This document shows, in pieces, positions 53,589 to 62,196 of a stretch of 64,000 nucleotides of DNA. Made by a program: the position numbers and the translations under genes. The stretch's first letter is position 1. Each line of letters begins with the position of its first letter. The stretch lies in assembly GCA_030537495.1 (NCBI GenBank), contig JAUNMH010000002.1, positions 1 through 64,000 of the forward strand. The letters are read 5' to 3'. A model generated the notes under the pieces. It saw only the letters and a program-made list of their open reading frames with translations, was not told the origin of the DNA and did no database searches. The stretch is from Clostridia bacterium. Its GTDB lineage: Bacteria; Bacillota; Clostridia; Peptostreptococcales; Anaerovoracaceae.

Positions 53589-54644
53589 ATGAATAAATCA
53601 AATAAGAAAAAAATTATTCCTGTTATAATTGCTGCAGTTGTTGTGCTGGCAGTTATATGCGGAGTATTTATATATAATTCAGGTCTTGCACCAACAGATA
53701 AGAACAACAAGGATGATGTTATTGTGACCGTAGAGCAAGGAAGTAGTGCATACGAGATTCTGGATGCTTTAGCAGATAAAGGGCTTGTAAAGAGCAAATT
53801 AAGCGCTAAGTTATACATGAAGTTAAACAGCCCAGATAATCTACAGGCTTATACTTATGTATTAAATAAATCAATGAGTTTCAAGGAAATCCTGGGCATT
53901 ATCGAAGCAGGAGACCTTAAATATGTAATGACATCGAAGTTTACAATTATCGAAGGTTCCACAGCGGCTGATGCAGCAAAGAACATAGCTAAGGAACTTT
54001 CCGTAACAGAAGACGAGCTAAAATCTACATGGAATGATGAAGCTTATCTTAAGAAACTTATAAAGAAATACTGGTTCCTTACAGACGACATTTTAAATCA
54101 GGATTTAATTTGTCCTCTAGAAGGATTCCTGTATCCAGATACATATTTCGTTATTAAAGAAAATCCAACAACAAAGGATATTACAGAACAAATTCTTGAT
54201 AATACAGAAGCCAAGCTGGGTACAATTAAAGATGAAATGGAAAAATATGACGGCAGTCTCTTTGAGTTAATGACGCTTTCCTCAATTGTCGAAAACGAGT
54301 CACTATATGAAGAAGACAGACCTAAGATTGCAGGTGTGTTTGTTAACCGTCTTGCTAAGGACATGCCGCTACAGAGCGACATTACAGTTCTTTATCCTCT
54401 AGGAGAAAAGAGAGTTGATGTAAGGGAATCAGATCTTCAGGTAGACAGCAAATACAACACATATAAGCATGCAGGTCTTCCTGTAGGACCAGTTTGCAGC
54501 CCAGCTGTTGACACAATTAAGGATACAATCAATTACGACAAGAATGATTATCTGTACTTCTTCGCAACAGAAGACGGAAAGGTTCTTTATAGCAAAACTT
54601 ACGAAGAGCATCTAAAAAATATAGAAGAGAATGGATGGTACTAA
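53589..54644 (+). CDS. mltG: Endolytic murein transglycosylase MltG
   Basis: Membrane-anchored lytic transglycosylase that cuts nascent peptidoglycan strands. Residues 1-8 are basic, 9-30 form the membrane anchor (IIPVIIAAVVVLAVICGVFI), followed by a LysM-like region and the YceG catalytic domain. The catalytic glutamate lies in LSSIVENESLYEEDRPKIAGVFVNRL. The signatures PLQSDITVLYPLG and NTYKHAGLPVGPVCSPA are conserved. At 351 residues it is of normal length. It heads the mltG-trmR-trhP cluster; the next start follows its stop immediately. Confidence 0.95.
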   Translation: MNKSNKKKIIPVIIAAVVVLAVICGVFIYNSGLAPTDKNNKDDVIVTVEQGSSAYEILDALADKGLVKSKLSAKLYMKLNSPDNLQAYTYVLNKSMSFKEILGIIEAGDLKYVMTSKFTIIEGSTAADAAKNIAKELSVTEDELKSTWNDEAYLKKLIKKYWFLTDDILNQDLICPLEGFLYPDTYFVIKENPTTKDITEQILDNTEAKLGTIKDEMEKYDGSLFELMTLSSIVENESLYEEDRPKIAGVFVNRLAKDMPLQSDITVLYPLGEKRVDVRESDLQVDSKYNTYKHAGLPVGPVCSPAVDTIKDTINYDKNDYLYFFATEDGKVLYSKTYEEHLKNIEENGWY

Positions 54645-55304
54645 TTGAAGAATATAACTAATGACATTGTAGATAATTACATATCAGAGTATTATAGACC
54701 TGTTAATGATGAACTTGGTAATCTACGCCAAATGGGAGAAAATGACCGAGTTCCAATTATACAGAAGGATACTGAAATGGTTTTGACCTCGTATCTGAAG
54801 TTGAAGCAGCCTAAGAAAATACTTGAAATCGGTACGGCTATAGGATATTCAGCTTTATATTTTGCAACAGTTTGCCCTGAAGCAACAATATACACAATAG
54901 AAAAAGACGAAACTATGCTTCAGGCCGCAAGACATAATTTTTCTGTTTCAGATATGTCAGATAGAATAACTTCATTATTCGGAGACGGTCAGGAACAAAT
55001 AGAAAAGCTGAGAGATGAAGGCGTAGATGGTTTTGATTTCATCTTTATTGATGCGGCAAAGAGCCATTACAAGAGATTCCTTGAGGCAGCCCTTACAGTG
55101 GCAGAGGATAATGCGCTTATTATCTCCGACAACATTCTGATGAAGGGCATGACTGCATCAGACGAATACGACGAATTTAAGAAACATAAGACAAATATTA
55201 GAAAGATGAGAGAATATGTTGATTTTATCTGCACCCAGAAGGATCTGGAGACAAGCCTTGCGGCTGTAGGCGACGGCCTTGCAGTGACAACATATAAGAG
55301 GTAG
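54645..55304 (+). CDS. trmR: tRNA 5-hydroxyuridine methyltransferase TrmR (YrrM-type O-methyltransferase)
   Basis: A 219-residue class I SAM O-methyltransferase. SAM motif ILEIGTAIGYSALYFA (about 63-78), TIEKDETMLQAARHNF, and the metal/substrate motif FDFIFIDAAKSHYKRF. Family 3 O-methyltransferases vary in substrate, but the gene order mltG-trmR-trhP matches B. subtilis yrrL-yrrM-yrrN/O, where TrmR methylates 5-hydroxyuridine at tRNA position 34 to 5-methoxyuridine. The start is TTG directly after the mltG stop. The next gene supplies the hydroxylation enzyme, supporting the assignment. Confidence 0.85.
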   Translation: MKNITNDIVDNYISEYYRPVNDELGNLRQMGENDRVPIIQKDTEMVLTSYLKLKQPKKILEIGTAIGYSALYFATVCPEATIYTIEKDETMLQAARHNFSVSDMSDRITSLFGDGQEQIEKLRDEGVDGFDFIFIDAAKSHYKRFLEAALTVAEDNALIISDNILMKGMTASDEYDEFKKHKTNIRKMREYVDFICTQKDLETSLAAVGDGLAVTTYKR

Positions 55305-55306
55305 AA

Positions 55307-56539
55307 ATGAAAAAAGAAGATTTTGAACTGCTTGCTCCTGCAGGCGACTTAGAAAAACTGAAGACAGCGATTATTTATGGTGCAGATGCAGTTTATTTTG
55401 GCGGAGAGCTTTTTAGCTTGAGAGCCGGTGCCGGTAATCTGACTTTAGATGAAATGAGAGAGGGCTGTGCTTTCGCTCATGAAAGAGGAAAACGCTGTTA
55501 TCTGACAATTAATATTTTTGCTCACAACGAAGATATTGAACCACTTACAGAGTATCTTAACGAAATCAAGAACATCGACATTGATGCTTTTATTGTGAGT
55601 GATCCTGGAATCATAGATTTAATCCAAGAAATAATTCCTAATGCGGAAATACACCTTTCCACTCAGGCAAATATGACTAATTACAGAACCGCTAATTTCT
55701 GGTATAAGATGGGGGTTAAGAGACTTGTTCTCGCCCGTGAGCTTACCTTTGAGGAAATTAAGGGGGTAAGAGCTCATATTCCTGAAGATATGGAATTAGA
55801 GGCTTTCGTTCACGGAGCTATGTGTATTTCGTATTCGGGGAGATGTCTGCTGAGCAACTTTATGATTGAAAGAGATGCCAACAGAGGTGCCTGCGCCCAT
55901 CCATGCAGATGGAAGTATTCTCTTGTAGAGGAAAAAAGACCTGGAGAATACTATCCTGTTGAAGAAGATGGTAGAGGAACCTATATCCTGAATTCACGCG
56001 ATTTATGTATGATTGAACACCTTCCTGAAATTATCGAGAGCGGAATTATGAGCGCCAAGATTGAAGGAAGAATGAAAAGTAGCTTCTATGTTGCAACTAT
56101 TATTCACGCATATAGACAGGCTATCGACGCATACTTCGCTGATCCAGATAACTACGAATTCAAAGAAGAATGGCTTACTGAACTTAAGAAGGCAAGCCAT
56201 AGAGAGTTCACAACAGGCTTCTACTTTGACCAGCCGACCAACCTAGATCAAAACTACCAGACAAGTGCATACACTAGAGAATATGCTTTCGTTGGCATCG
56301 TAAGAAGCTATGACCCAGAAACAAAAATGGCTGTAATTGAACAGAGAAATAAGATGGTCACTAGCGACGAAATAGAGATTTTCGGACCGGATATTCCATT
56401 CTTCAAACAGAAAATCACAGAAATGTATGACGCTGAATCCGGTGAGCCAATTGACGCTGCACCACATCCGCAACAGATTATAAGAATGAAAATGGCGCAA
56501 CCTGTAAAACCTAATTACATGTTAAGAAAGAAAAAATAA
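55307..56539 (+). CDS. trhP: U32-family tRNA hydroxylation protein TrhP (YrrO-like)
   Basis: A 410-residue peptidase-U32-family protein. These were annotated as collagenases, but TrhP proteins are required for prephenate-dependent 5-hydroxyuridine formation at tRNA wobble U34. Signature: ELLAPAGDLEKLKTAIIYGADAVYFGG at the start and MCISYSGRCLLSNFMIERDANRGACAHPCRW with cysteines for a probable Fe-S cluster. B. subtilis has two adjacent paralogues (YrrN, YrrO); here there is one. The start lies two bases after trmR's stop, so both steps of the modification are likely coupled. Confidence 0.88.
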   Translation: MKKEDFELLAPAGDLEKLKTAIIYGADAVYFGGELFSLRAGAGNLTLDEMREGCAFAHERGKRCYLTINIFAHNEDIEPLTEYLNEIKNIDIDAFIVSDPGIIDLIQEIIPNAEIHLSTQANMTNYRTANFWYKMGVKRLVLARELTFEEIKGVRAHIPEDMELEAFVHGAMCISYSGRCLLSNFMIERDANRGACAHPCRWKYSLVEEKRPGEYYPVEEDGRGTYILNSRDLCMIEHLPEIIESGIMSAKIEGRMKSSFYVATIIHAYRQAIDAYFADPDNYEFKEEWLTELKKASHREFTTGFYFDQPTNLDQNYQTSAYTREYAFVGIVRSYDPETKMAVIEQRNKMVTSDEIEIFGPDIPFFKQKITEMYDAESGEPIDAAPHPQQIIRMKMAQPVKPNYMLRKKK

Positions 56540-56568
56540 AAGGGGACTAGAACCTTAACGGGAGACAT

Positions 56569-57855
56569 ATGTATTATTTTATCATAGTAATTTCAATTAT
56601 ACTTAACGGTGTGATTATTGTATCAAATACAGCAATGAACTCCGTTAATAAGAACAAAATTAAACAGCTGGCAGAAGAGGGTAATAAATCAGCAATTGCA
56701 CTACAGGATTTGCTTGATAAGGCAATGGTATATAGATTTACCAATAGATTTTTAAGCTATACATTCTTTGCAGTGGGCCTTTACGGAGCCTTAAATTTGC
56801 CTTTTGACCTGCCATATTATAACGCAATTGCTATTGCCGCATATATTGCGCTTATACTTTCATTTAGCGAATATTTTACAAGAAAGTTGGCAGAACAGCA
56901 CAGCGAGGGCATAGCACTTACCTTTGCAGGAATTGAAAAATTTCTTGTAATAGTGCTTAAGCCAATTGTGCTTATTCCATCACTCATAGCAAATCTTTTC
57001 CTTGTTATATTTCATCAGAAAACAAATGTTGAAGATAATGAGTACTCAGAAGATAAAGTAATGTCAATGCTAGAAGCAGGGCAGCAGAGTGGCGAAATCA
57101 AAGAAGAAGGCAAGAAAATGATAAATTCCATTTTCAGTTTTGACGATAAGCTTGCCTACGAAATAATGACGCCAAGAACCGACGTATTTGTAATCGATAT
57201 AAAAGATTCACCTGATGAATACCTGGATCAGCTTATGGAATTAAGATACTCCAGAATCCCAGTTTGCGAAGATGAAACCGATAATATTATCGGCATTCTG
57301 CACATTAAGGACTATCTTATTAAAGCGAGAGAATCTGGCTTCGATAAGGTGGATATTCTCGCAATTTTGAGAAAACCTTATTTCGTTCCTGAAACAAAGA
57401 ATATAGACTCACTTTTCTTTGAACTTCAGAAAGAAAAACAACAAGTTGCAATATTAATAGACGAATATGGTGGATTCAGCGGAATTGTAACTATGGAAGA
57501 TATAGTTGAAGAAATTGTTGGAGACATTGATGATGAATACGATGAAGAAGACCATGTAATCCAAAAGATTGACGATAATAATTATATCGTAGACGGCGAT
57601 GTTTATCTAAGTGATATTAGTGAGGAAGCAAAGATTAATCTAGAATCAGACAGCAGTGAAACCATTGGCGGCTTCATCATCGACATCTTAGGCGAAATTC
57701 CGGAAGATGGGGATGAGGATAGAGAACTGAAATTCCAGAATTACATCTTTACAATTCTTTCAGTAAAAGACCGTCGAATTGAAAAGGTAAAAATTGAAAT
57801 TCTTCCGGAAGATGTGGAATCAGATTCCGAAGATAATGACATAGACATAGAATAA
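56569..57855 (+). CDS. CNNM/CorC-HlyC family membrane protein with CBS domains
   Basis: A 428-residue protein. Residues 1-150 form a DUF21/CNNM membrane domain of about four hydrophobic segments. A pair of CBS domains follows (about 205-320, with YEIMTPRTDVFVIDI and VAILIDEYGGFSGIVTMEDIVEEIVGDIDDE), then a C-terminal CorC_HlyC domain (NNYIVDGDVYLSDI). Relatives are implicated in Mg2+ or Co2+ transport; the older name hemolysin is misleading. It is followed nine bases later by the GTPase-NYN fusion, with no functional link evident. Confidence 0.9.
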   Translation: MYYFIIVISIILNGVIIVSNTAMNSVNKNKIKQLAEEGNKSAIALQDLLDKAMVYRFTNRFLSYTFFAVGLYGALNLPFDLPYYNAIAIAAYIALILSFSEYFTRKLAEQHSEGIALTFAGIEKFLVIVLKPIVLIPSLIANLFLVIFHQKTNVEDNEYSEDKVMSMLEAGQQSGEIKEEGKKMINSIFSFDDKLAYEIMTPRTDVFVIDIKDSPDEYLDQLMELRYSRIPVCEDETDNIIGILHIKDYLIKARESGFDKVDILAILRKPYFVPETKNIDSLFFELQKEKQQVAILIDEYGGFSGIVTMEDIVEEIVGDIDDEYDEEDHVIQKIDDNNYIVDGDVYLSDISEEAKINLESDSSETIGGFIIDILGEIPEDGDEDRELKFQNYIFTILSVKDRRIEKVKIEILPEDVESDSEDNDIDIE

Positions 57856-57864
57856 GAGTTGATT

Positions 57865-60426
57865 ATGATGAACAATAATTATCTAACAACAGCTATAATT
57901 GCACATGTGGATGCCGGAAAGACGACCCTGTCCGAAGGCATCCTGTACAAAACAGGCATCACCCGCACACTTGGCCGAGTGGATCATGGCGATGCTTTTT
58001 TTGATACGCATAATTTAGAAAGAAAGCGTGGAATCACAATTTTCTCCAAGCAGGCAGTTTTTCCCCTGGATAATAAGAAAGTCAACCTTCTTGATACGCC
58101 AGGTCATATGGATTTCTCAGCTGAAATGGAGCGAACTTTAAGTGTCTTAGACTATGCAATTCTTGTAATTAGTGCGTCTGACGGAGTTACAGGACAAGTT
58201 GATACACTATGGAAACTTCTCCAGAAATATCAGGTGCCAACATTCGTATTCATCAATAAAATGGATCAGCCAGGATGCAATCTAGATGCAGTTATGAAGA
58301 GTCTTCGCACCTCACTAAGCGACAGCTTTGTTCTCTTCGACAAAGAAGATGATGACTTTTATGAAAATGTGGCAGCCTGTGACGAACAGCTAATGGAAGA
58401 TTTCTTCGATACAGGGGTTCTCTCGGATCAGGCCATTGCTGGCTCTATTCAAGCTCTGAAAGTCACTCCATGCTATTCAGGTTCAGCCCTTAAGATGATA
58501 GGATTAGATAACCTACTTGATGGTTTTTCTAGATTCACTATTTGTAATACATATCCTGATAAGTTTGGAGCCAAGGTTTTCAAAATTACAAGAGATGATA
58601 AGGGAAATCGCCTGACTCATATGAAAATTACCGGAGGAAAACTTCGAGTAAAGGAAACTATTGGTGAAGAAAAAATTAATCAGATAAGAATATATAACGG
58701 AGCAAAATCAGATGCTGTAGCTGAGGCCGAAGCTGGCCAGGTAGTTTCAGTTACAGGTCTAGATAATACTTATAGCGGTCAGGGGCTGGGATTCGAAGAA
58801 GGAATCGAAAAGCCAATCATGGATGCCGTTATGTCCTATGAGGTAGTGCTACCTGATGGTTCGGACGTTCACGAGGCTCATGTGAAACTGAGACAATTGT
58901 CAGAAGAAATTCCAGAACTTCATGTTGCGTGGAACGAAGAGAATGGCTCCATTAGAATGAATCTTATGGGAGAAATTCAAGCAGAAATTATTAAGAGCAT
59001 TGTCAGTGATAGATATGGTTTTACCATAGACTATAGCCAAGGCAAAGTAATGTACAGAGAGACCATCAAAGGAAAGACCTACGGCGTAGGTCATTATGAA
59101 CCTCTGAAACATTATGCTGAGGTTCACCTAATAATGGAAGCCCTGCCTGAAGGAAGCGGCCTGGTTTTCGATAGCATTTGTAGCGAAGATGTCCTAGACC
59201 GAAACTGGCAGAGACTCATTATGACTCATCTCGCTGAAAGAGAGCACCCAGGAGTTCTTACTGGTTCGCCAATAACAGATATGAAAATAAGTATTGCCAC
59301 AGGTAAGGCCCATATTAAGCATACGGAAGGTGGTGACTTCCGCCAGGCAACCTATAGGGCAATTAGACAGGGCCTTAGAAGAGCAGAAAATGTTCTTCTC
59401 GAGCCATATTACAGCTATATTCTTGAGGTTCCTACGGACATGGTGGGACGTGCAATGTCTGATATCCAAAGACTATCAGGCACATGCACTCCTGGAGAAA
59501 CGGCTACTTCGGACCTGGCGGTTTTGACCGGAATTTGTCCTGTGGCGACTATGAACGGGTATGAGCGTGACGTGATTTCTTACACTAGAGGACAGGGGAG
59601 ACTTTCGTGCATTTTCAATGGGTACAAACCTTGTCATAACACCGAGGAGGTTTTGGACGAAACAGCCTACGATGCGGACACCGATGCAGAAAACCCAACA
59701 GGTTCAATATTCTGCAGCCACGGCGGTGGCACATTTATACCGTGGGACGAAGTGGAAAAATACATGCATCTGGACATGGTTCTTCGCGAAAAGGAAATGC
59801 CTTATGCGGTAAGCGGTCAGATAAGACCACAACGTCAGAGGGAGTACAGTCAGGCTGAGCTTGATGCAGTGTTTCAAATGACCTACGGGGTTAACAAGCG
59901 CGATCAAAACTCATTCAAGCGCGGTCCGCGAACTATTGAGGCGGCCTCTCAAACAGGTCCAAAGGTTCAAAGCGGTTACAATAAGAGCGGAGCTAAGGAA
60001 GTTTTAGTCATTGACGGGTACAATATTATTTTTGCCTGGGAGGAACTTAAGGAACTATCTTCTCTGAATTTAGAGGCAGCGAGAGATAAGCTAATTGAAA
60101 TTCTCCGAAATTACCATGGATTCACAGGTACAGATATGATTCTTGTTTTTGACGCATATAAGCAAAAGGGAAGTACGCAACATAATGAAAGCTACGATGG
60201 CCTGAACATTGTTTATACCAAAGAAAACGAGACAGCCGATAGATATATCGAAACTTACGTTACGGAGAATGCAAAGAAGTTTAAGATTACCGTGGCGACT
60301 TCTGATGGCCTGGAACAGACCATGATTTTTGGGCAGGGCGCACTTCGAATGCCAGCAAGAGAACTTAAAGAACGCATTGCAGATGCCGAACGCTCCATTA
60401 GAAATTTATTGAAAAACACTCAGTAA
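57865..60426 (+). CDS. TetM-like translation GTPase fused to a Rae1/YacP-type NYN endoribonuclease domain
   Basis: An 853-residue two-part protein. Residues 1-about 660 match the EF-G/TetM ribosomal-protection GTPase plan: G1 AHVDAGKTT (13-21), G3 DTPGH (77-81), G4 NKMD (131-134), then domains II-V with an EPYYSYILEVP C-terminal block as in TetM. After a basic linker, residues about 711-853 are a YacP/Rae1-type NYN nuclease: LVIDGYNIIFAWEEL, LVFDAYKQKGS, YTKENETADRYIE and VATSDGLEQTMIFGQGALRMPAREL, very close to B. subtilis Rae1. Rae1 cuts mRNA in the ribosomal A site. Fusion suggests GTPase-guided delivery of a nuclease to ribosomes. ATG 57865 (or 57868) is preferred over TTG 57859. Tetracycline resistance is not implied. 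Confidence 0.9.
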   Translation: MMNNNYLTTAIIAHVDAGKTTLSEGILYKTGITRTLGRVDHGDAFFDTHNLERKRGITIFSKQAVFPLDNKKVNLLDTPGHMDFSAEMERTLSVLDYAILVISASDGVTGQVDTLWKLLQKYQVPTFVFINKMDQPGCNLDAVMKSLRTSLSDSFVLFDKEDDDFYENVAACDEQLMEDFFDTGVLSDQAIAGSIQALKVTPCYSGSALKMIGLDNLLDGFSRFTICNTYPDKFGAKVFKITRDDKGNRLTHMKITGGKLRVKETIGEEKINQIRIYNGAKSDAVAEAEAGQVVSVTGLDNTYSGQGLGFEEGIEKPIMDAVMSYEVVLPDGSDVHEAHVKLRQLSEEIPELHVAWNEENGSIRMNLMGEIQAEIIKSIVSDRYGFTIDYSQGKVMYRETIKGKTYGVGHYEPLKHYAEVHLIMEALPEGSGLVFDSICSEDVLDRNWQRLIMTHLAEREHPGVLTGSPITDMKISIATGKAHIKHTEGGDFRQATYRAIRQGLRRAENVLLEPYYSYILEVPTDMVGRAMSDIQRLSGTCTPGETATSDLAVLTGICPVATMNGYERDVISYTRGQGRLSCIFNGYKPCHNTEEVLDETAYDADTDAENPTGSIFCSHGGGTFIPWDEVEKYMHLDMVLREKEMPYAVSGQIRPQRQREYSQAELDAVFQMTYGVNKRDQNSFKRGPRTIEAASQTGPKVQSGYNKSGAKEVLVIDGYNIIFAWEELKELSSLNLEAARDKLIEILRNYHGFTGTDMILVFDAYKQKGSTQHNESYDGLNIVYTKENETADRYIETYVTENAKKFKITVATSDGLEQTMIFGQGALRMPARELKERIADAERSIRNLLKNTQ

Positions 60427-60437
60427 AATGCTATAAT
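60409..60437 (+). promoter_or_regulatory. Promoter of the yqhY-nusB-xseAB-ispA unit
   Basis: TTGAAA (60409-60414), 17 bp, TATAAT (60432-60437); it overlaps the 3' end of the GTPase-NYN gene. Confidence 0.75.
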
Positions 60438-60461
60438 TTTAATGGTTAGGAGGTAGCATTT

Positions 60462-60818
60462 ATGTCCAATGACGATCAGGGCGGTAAGATTGCCTATGAT
60501 GATATTGCATCACTGGTTAATAACGCCGTTATGCAAAGCAAAGGAGTCTACAAGCTGACCGGAGGATTAACTGACAGTATTCCCCTAGGTCTCTTAGGTA
60601 TAGACAATGCAGGGAAAGGGATTAAGATTTCCAAAAATGATGATGGACTGGTTTTGGATCTTCATGTTATTGTGGAGTATGAAACCAAAATACCTCATTT
60701 AGCCTGGGAGATACAGGCTGCAGTAAAAGAAAGCATTGAAACTGCTACGCAGCAAAAGGTTGCAGCAGTAAATATACATGTGCAAGGAGTTCACTTGCCG
60801 GGAGAGGAAGAAGACTAA
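60462..60818 (+). CDS. Asp23/Gls24 family protein (YqhY-like)
   Basis: A 118-residue Asp23/DUF322 protein. The core is KIAYDDIASLVNNAVMQSKGVYKLTGG and LVLDLHVIVEYETKIPHLAWEIQAAVKESIETATQ, with the C-terminal VAAVNIHVQGVHLP. B. subtilis YqhY lies between accC and nusB and affects fatty-acid synthesis control; here it heads the unit and no acc genes are present. AGGAGGT precedes the ATG. Exact function is unknown. Confidence 0.9.
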   Translation: MSNDDQGGKIAYDDIASLVNNAVMQSKGVYKLTGGLTDSIPLGLLGIDNAGKGIKISKNDDGLVLDLHVIVEYETKIPHLAWEIQAAVKESIETATQQKVAAVNIHVQGVHLPGEEED

Positions 60819-60823
60819 CAGAT

Positions 60824-61228
60824 ATGATTAACACAAGAAAAGAAGCCAGAGAATATATGATGCAGGTTATTTTCCAGATGGAGTCCAATAAGGATTTCAA
60901 TGTTGACAGCATAGAAAGATATTTAGATAGCGATCATATTAACAACAAGCAGTGGAACTACTGCAATGATACATTCTCACTTATCTGTAATAAGAAAGAA
61001 ATCATAGACGAAACAATAGATGATAACAGCAAGAACTGGAAGATTTCAAGAATTCCAAAGACTGACCTAGCTACACTAAGGGTGGCTGTCTGCGAAATTC
61101 TTTTCGAAGATGACATTCCAGTTCAGACATCAATTAATGAAGCAGTAGAGCTTGCAAAGGTATACGGAACAGACAATTCGTTCAAGTATGTTAATGCAAT
61201 TCTAGCTTCAGTTGTTAAAGAAGGCTAA
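60824..61228 (+). CDS. nusB: Transcription antitermination protein NusB
   Basis: Pairs with NusE (S10) to bind boxA in rRNA leaders and prevent premature termination. At 134 residues, it shows the typical start TRKEAREYMMQVIFQME and the end block SRIPKTDLATLRVAVCEILF, then SINEAVELAKVYGTDNSFKYVNAILASV. It lies five bases after yqhY and two before the TsaD-like gene. Confidence 0.95.
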   Translation: MINTRKEAREYMMQVIFQMESNKDFNVDSIERYLDSDHINNKQWNYCNDTFSLICNKKEIIDETIDDNSKNWKISRIPKTDLATLRVAVCEILFEDDIPVQTSINEAVELAKVYGTDNSFKYVNAILASVVKEG

Positions 61229-61230
61229 AC

Positions 61231-62196
61231 ATGTCAAAGGTGTCATGTTGCCTGGGAATTGACACTAGCAATTACAAGACCAGTGTTGCTATAGTCAGTT
61301 GCAGTGGTCAGATTATCTGTAATCTGCAACAATATCTTAAGGTGAAGAAGGGCGAAAGGGGACTAAGACAATCCGACGCTCTTTTTCAGCATGTAATGAA
61401 CCTGCCCTCTTTAATAGAAGAGGCTTATGACGCGCTTTCCCAGGGGTATTCTGTGGAGGCTGTTTCAGTATCAACGAAACCGAGACCGGTGGAAGGATCA
61501 TATATGCCTGTTTTTAACGGCGGAATCGCAGTAGCAAGATCTATAGCAGCGGCTGGAAATCTGCCACTCATTGAGACATCCCACCAAGAAGGCCATATTG
61601 AGGCGGTTAAGTACTACAGCAAAATGCGAGATTTATCAAAACTCATAAGTTTCCATTTCTCCGGAGGAACCACAGAGGCACTTCTTGTAGATGAGACTAG
61701 TGAATATTGCAAAATAGAAATCATTGGCGGTACTAAAGACATTGCCTTTGGCCAGGTCCTTGACAGAGCGGGAGTTGCCCTTGGCATGGAGTTTCCATGC
61801 GGAGAGGAAATGGATAATATGCCAGAAATTGAAATTCCAGCTTCTGGCAATTTATTGCCTAAGATTAAAATAGTTGAAGACGGGTATATTAACCTATCGG
61901 GAATAGAAACAAAAATTCAAAGGCTCATAGAAGGTGGCAAAGTCGACAAAGAGCATCTGGTGGCTATGATATTTGAAAGAATTGCTGAAGCCATTGCAGA
62001 AATGTGCAAGAAACTGAGCAAAAAATACATGATAAATGATTTTCTCTTTGCTGGAGGTGTTTCTTCAAGTAAGAGAATCCGAAGGAAACTTGAATATAAA
62101 CTTAAGGGTTTGAATATAGAATTTGGAGAAGCTAAGCTATCAACAGATAACGCCGTTGGAGTAGCGCTTCTTGGAGGACAAGAAATATGGCATTAA
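61231..62196 (+). CDS. TsaD/Kae1-like paralogue (peptidase M22 family)
   Basis: A 321-residue ASKHA protein related to TsaD, the tRNA threonylcarbamoyl transferase. It has CLGIDTSNYKTSVAIV at the N-terminus, the metal-ligand motif SHQEGHIEA (about 112-120) and phosphate/ATP loops FHFSGGTTEALLV and LFAGGVSSSKRIRR. It deviates from canonical TsaD in several blocks and sits between nusB and xseA. Clostridia often carry this paralogue in addition to true TsaD, which is not in the window. Function is unknown. Its 3' end overlaps xseA by 10 bases. Confidence 0.8.
   Translation: MSKVSCCLGIDTSNYKTSVAIVSCSGQIICNLQQYLKVKKGERGLRQSDALFQHVMNLPSLIEEAYDALSQGYSVEAVSVSTKPRPVEGSYMPVFNGGIAVARSIAAAGNLPLIETSHQEGHIEAVKYYSKMRDLSKLISFHFSGGTTEALLVDETSEYCKIEIIGGTKDIAFGQVLDRAGVALGMEFPCGEEMDNMPEIEIPASGNLLPKIKIVEDGYINLSGIETKIQRLIEGGKVDKEHLVAMIFERIAEAIAEMCKKLSKKYMINDFLFAGGVSSSKRIRRKLEYKLKGLNIEFGEAKLSTDNAVGVALLGGQEIWH

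Noticed and set aside
55307..56539. Secreted collagenase-like peptidase U32
   Set aside because: There is no signal peptide, and the gene order with trmR fits the tRNA hydroxylation protein TrhP.
57865..60426. Tetracycline-resistance (Tet(M)) gene
   Set aside because: The GTPase part is only related to TetM, carries an extra Rae1-type domain and sits in a core-gene setting with no mobile signatures.
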